Source: Rhodovastum sp963714255
Lineage (GTDB): Bacteria; Pseudomonadota; Alphaproteobacteria; Acetobacterales; Acetobacteraceae
DNA: 64,000 bases
Direction of reading: 5' to 3'
Assembly (NCBI GenBank): GCA_963714255.1
Contig: CAVQNU010000021.1
Span: forward strand, 124,001-188,000
In this document: positions 61,890 through 64,000 of the stretch, in pieces
Position numbering within the stretch: position 1 is the first letter of the stretch
How the letters are laid out: each line of letters begins with the position of its first letter
Translations under genes and position numbers: made by a program
Notes under the pieces: model-generated
What the model saw: only the letters and a program-made list of their open reading frames with translations
Database searches by the model: none
What the model was told of the DNA's origin: nothing

Positions 61890-62720
61890 ATGATGACCCG
61901 CAACGCAGCGATCGCCGGTACGATGCTGCTCCTGCTTGCCGCCGGCGTGCTGGGGTGGTGGGAGCTCGGCGATGACGCACCCACCGCCGCACCCGGGTCC
62001 GCTGGCGAACCGCTGCCGGTGCCGCCGGTGCCGCCGCGGGTGGCCGAGGGGCCGCGGTATGAACAGTGCCTGGCGATGCTGCCCGACGATCCGCGCGGCG
62101 CCGCCAGCCTTGCCGAAACCTGGACCGATGGCGGCGAGGGCGCGGCACATTGCCATGCCATGGCCGAGGTATCTTTGGGCGACGTGGAGACCGGCGCCAA
62201 GAACCTTGAACGTCTCGCCGCCGACAGTCATGCACCGCCGGCGGCGCGCGCGGTGGTGTACGGGCAGGCCGCCCAGGCATGGCTGATGGCGGGCGACGCG
62301 GCGCATGCCTTCAGTGCCGGCACCGCCGCGCTGGCGCTCACGCCCGATGATGCCGATCTGCGGGTCGATCACGCCGTCGCCGCCGCGGCGCTCGAACGCT
62401 TCGACGACGCGCTGGACGACCTGACGCACGCGCTGGACGTGGACCCGCACCTGACAGAAGCGATGGTGCTGCGCGCCGCCGCCTGGCGCCATCTCGGTCT
62501 GCTCGATCTGGCGCAGGACGATATCGACCGGGCGATCGCCATCGATCCCGAGGATGCCGAGGCGCTGCTGGAGCGCGGTGTCCTGCGGCAGCGGCGCAAC
62601 GACTGGACGGGCGCGCGGCGGGACTGGGAGCGGGCGATCGAACTGGCGCCCGATTCGGCGACGGCCGACCTTGCCGAGCAGAATCTCGCCTTGCTGGAGG
62701 CGGGGCCGGCGCGGAGGTAA
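61890..62720 (+). CDS. Membrane-anchored TPR protein
   Basis: 276 aa. One N-terminal membrane segment (IAGTMLLLLAAGVLGWWELG), a proline-rich linker, then tetratricopeptide repeats (about 120-265): HAFSAGTAALALTPDDADLR, RFDDALDDLTHALDVDPHLT, LLDLAQDDIDRAIAIDPEDA, DWTGARRDWERAIELAPDSA. Such proteins hold periplasmic complexes together; the partner is unknown. The frame is open far upstream but antisense to the epimerase gene; ATG 61890 follows a GTG and precedes a second ATG at 61893. Confidence 0.72.
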   Translation: MMTRNAAIAGTMLLLLAAGVLGWWELGDDAPTAAPGSAGEPLPVPPVPPRVAEGPRYEQCLAMLPDDPRGAASLAETWTDGGEGAAHCHAMAEVSLGDVETGAKNLERLAADSHAPPAARAVVYGQAAQAWLMAGDAAHAFSAGTAALALTPDDADLRVDHAVAAAALERFDDALDDLTHALDVDPHLTEAMVLRAAAWRHLGLLDLAQDDIDRAIAIDPEDAEALLERGVLRQRRNDWTGARRDWERAIELAPDSATADLAEQNLALLEAGPARR

Positions 62721-62931
62721 GGCCGGGCGGTCGCGGACGCAGGCTAAGCCGGCCTGGTCCTCACAGCCAAATGTCGCAGAAGAATTATTATGGAAAGTAG
62801 ACGCATGTTGCGAATGCCGGTTGCGTCTATCCGGCGCGCGCCCACATCTTCTGACAGCCACTGATATGCGTCCGGGCGAGCCGCCCCCGGTTTGGTTGAT
62901 GTCGCGCACGCCGCGCCCTGATGGAGGCAAG

Positions 62932-63393
62932 ATGCCGAGTCAACCGGCGCGAACCGTCGCATCTGCGTCCAGGCCGGCGCCCGTCGCGCGGTTCTGGCGC
63001 GCGGCGTTGATGGCGCTGCCCGCCGCGACGGCCGCCATCATACTGGCCGCCGGGACGCACGACGCGGCGGCCCAGGCGACACGCGCGGCCGACCCGGAGT
63101 TGCTCGCCGTGCTGCGGCTGATGGCTGGCATCAAGGCCGCCGCAGCGACCGGGCTGCTCGCGCTGGCCCAATGGCGGCTGCGCCTCCCGGCACCGCCGCT
63201 GCTGGCGCCCGCTCTGGTCGGCGCCGGCATGCTGATGGCGTGCGGCCCGCCGCTCATCTGGACGATGGCCCTGGTCGGCCTGGGGGTGCTGTCGTTCTAT
63301 GCCGGGCTGGTCGCCATGATCGCCCTTCTATGGACCGACCGCGCAACCGTGGCCGCCGTGCTGGAGCGACTGGCGGTGCACCGCCGGCGCTGA
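62932..63393 (+). CDS. Multi-span membrane protein of unknown function
   Basis: 153 aa from an ATG at 62932 with GGAGG close upstream (spacing 4, rather short); other in-frame ATGs are at 62899 and 62866. Four hydrophobic segments: about 18-38 (AALMALPAATAAIILAAG), 52-75, 81-101 and 104-130 (LGVLSFYAGLVAMIALLW). No family recognised. The 210 bp before it hold nothing clear. Confidence 0.6.
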   Translation: MPSQPARTVASASRPAPVARFWRAALMALPAATAAIILAAGTHDAAAQATRAADPELLAVLRLMAGIKAAAATGLLALAQWRLRLPAPPLLAPALVGAGMLMACGPPLIWTMALVGLGVLSFYAGLVAMIALLWTDRATVAAVLERLAVHRRR

Positions 63394-63469
63394 CCGGCGT
63401 GGTCCCTCCGCCGTCACGCGGATTGCTGACATCTGGCGTGAACTGTTCATTCCCAAGCCGAGGTGACCA

Positions 63470-64000
63470 ATGACGAAACTGGCGGTCGCGAAGCTCGACG
63501 ACCTGCACGACCGGGTGCCGGCCTATGCCCTGGTCGGCGATGTTGATCTGGTGGTCATTCGCTGGGACGACACCGTCTCGGTCTTTTATGGGCGCTGCCT
63601 GCACCGCGGCGCCCTGCTGGCGGACGGGTTCGTGCGCGGCCGCAACCTGATCTGCGGCTTGCATGACTGGGATTACCGGCTGGACAGCGGGGTGAGCGAA
63701 TACAATAACGCCGAGGTGCTGCCCAGCTTCACGGCGGTCATCGCGGACGGCCAGGTGTTGGTCGATGAAGCGGAAATCCGTGCCTGGGCCGCGCGTCATC
63801 CCCAGCCCTATGACCGCTCGGCCTATCTGGGGCTCTATGCCGATCCCCACGGCACCGACGCGGAGCCGCATCTGGGCGAAATTCAACGCCTGGCGCGCGA
63901 CGGTCTGCGGCGCACCGGCGCGCATGGGCCGGTCGGCGCGATGGGCGTGCCCGGCCCCGACCTGCCGCGCTGGGACGACATCCAGTTCGTCACCGCGCAA
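63470..64000 (+). CDS. Rieske domain joined to a glutamate synthase-like domain (partial)
   Basis: Runs off the window end; 177 residues seen. Residues 1-105 form a Rieske [2Fe-2S] domain with ligand pairs Cys-x-His (GRCLHRGALL) and Cys-x2-His (ICGLHDWDY). From about 125 it reads like the start of an FMN-binding glutamate synthase domain (HLGEIQRLARDGL, GAMGVPGPDLPRWDDIQFVT). The Rieske part likely feeds electrons to the flavin; the substrate is unknown. ATG at 63470 preceded by GAGGTGA. Confidence 0.7.
   Translation, partial: MTKLAVAKLDDLHDRVPAYALVGDVDLVVIRWDDTVSVFYGRCLHRGALLADGFVRGRNLICGLHDWDYRLDSGVSEYNNAEVLPSFTAVIADGQVLVDEAEIRAWAARHPQPYDRSAYLGLYADPHGTDAEPHLGEIQRLARDGLRRTGAHGPVGAMGVPGPDLPRWDDIQFVTAQ

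Overview
The window is high-GC DNA (around two thirds GC by eye) with alphaproteobacterial character, most like the Acetobacteraceae/Rhodospirillales. Three things point there: a GAAC-N7-GAAC direct-repeat LexA operator in front of recA, a CckA-like kinase joined to flhB, and a glnS gene, which many other alphaproteobacteria lack. This placement is inference; no rRNA or other marker is present to confirm it. I saw no tRNA, rRNA or CRISPR array.

Layout. (1) 1-6 kb: tail of an unknown gene, an ATP-grasp protein, a YheS-type ABC-F ATPase, then thrS and infC; infC probably uses a rare AUA start. (2) 6.3-11.5 kb: a five-gene minus-strand operon for a YbhGFSR-like ABC exporter (membrane-fusion protein, two ATPases, two ABC-2 permeases). 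(3) 11.7-17.7 kb: an MFS transporter, an aldose epimerase, a perfect FNR/FixK-type box, two translationally coupled 2OG-Fe(II) oxygenase-like proteins, a B12-domain radical SAM enzyme and a small membrane protein. (4) 17.9-21.5 kb: an intact glmS flanked by mosaic scraps of polysaccharide genes. (5) 21.7-30 kb: a hybrid histidine kinase with a degenerate Hpt domain, bfd-bfr, a diphosphate-type phosphofructokinase, a CoA-transferase remnant, an XRE-receiver fusion and a broken peptide-binding protein gene. (6) 30-37 kb: glnS, paired lipoproteins, a DUF4214/RTX-like secreted protein split in two frames, and more small lipoproteins. (7) 37.5-42 kb: a DoxX-NDH-2 fusion, a frameshifted comM, and an IS1182-like remnant. 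(8) 42.1-47.9 kb: flagellar export and rod genes (fliP on one side; flgB-flgC-fliE-fliQ-fliR-flhB-kinase on the other). (9) 48-52.8 kb: SOS-regulated recA and a FixL/FixJ-like two-component pair. (10) 52.8-58 kb: lipopolysaccharide or polysaccharide genes (GT4, GT9, asparagine synthase-like, O-antigen ligase). (11) 58-64 kb: a second hybrid kinase, an epimerase, a TPR protein, a membrane protein and a Rieske-glutamate synthase-like protein cut by the window end.

Two themes run through the whole window. First, at least a dozen gaps carry copies of one palindromic repeat family: an optional left hairpin, a short centre with TACTTAAG, and a right hairpin with GGGTTCCAAGG. Two copies hold a second 73-nt palindrome nested at the same internal point. 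Second, several genes have been reduced by internal deletion while keeping recognisable ends (a CoA transferase, a peptide-binding protein, glycosyltransferases, a transposase), which suggests a genome, or an assembly, with frequent internal loss.
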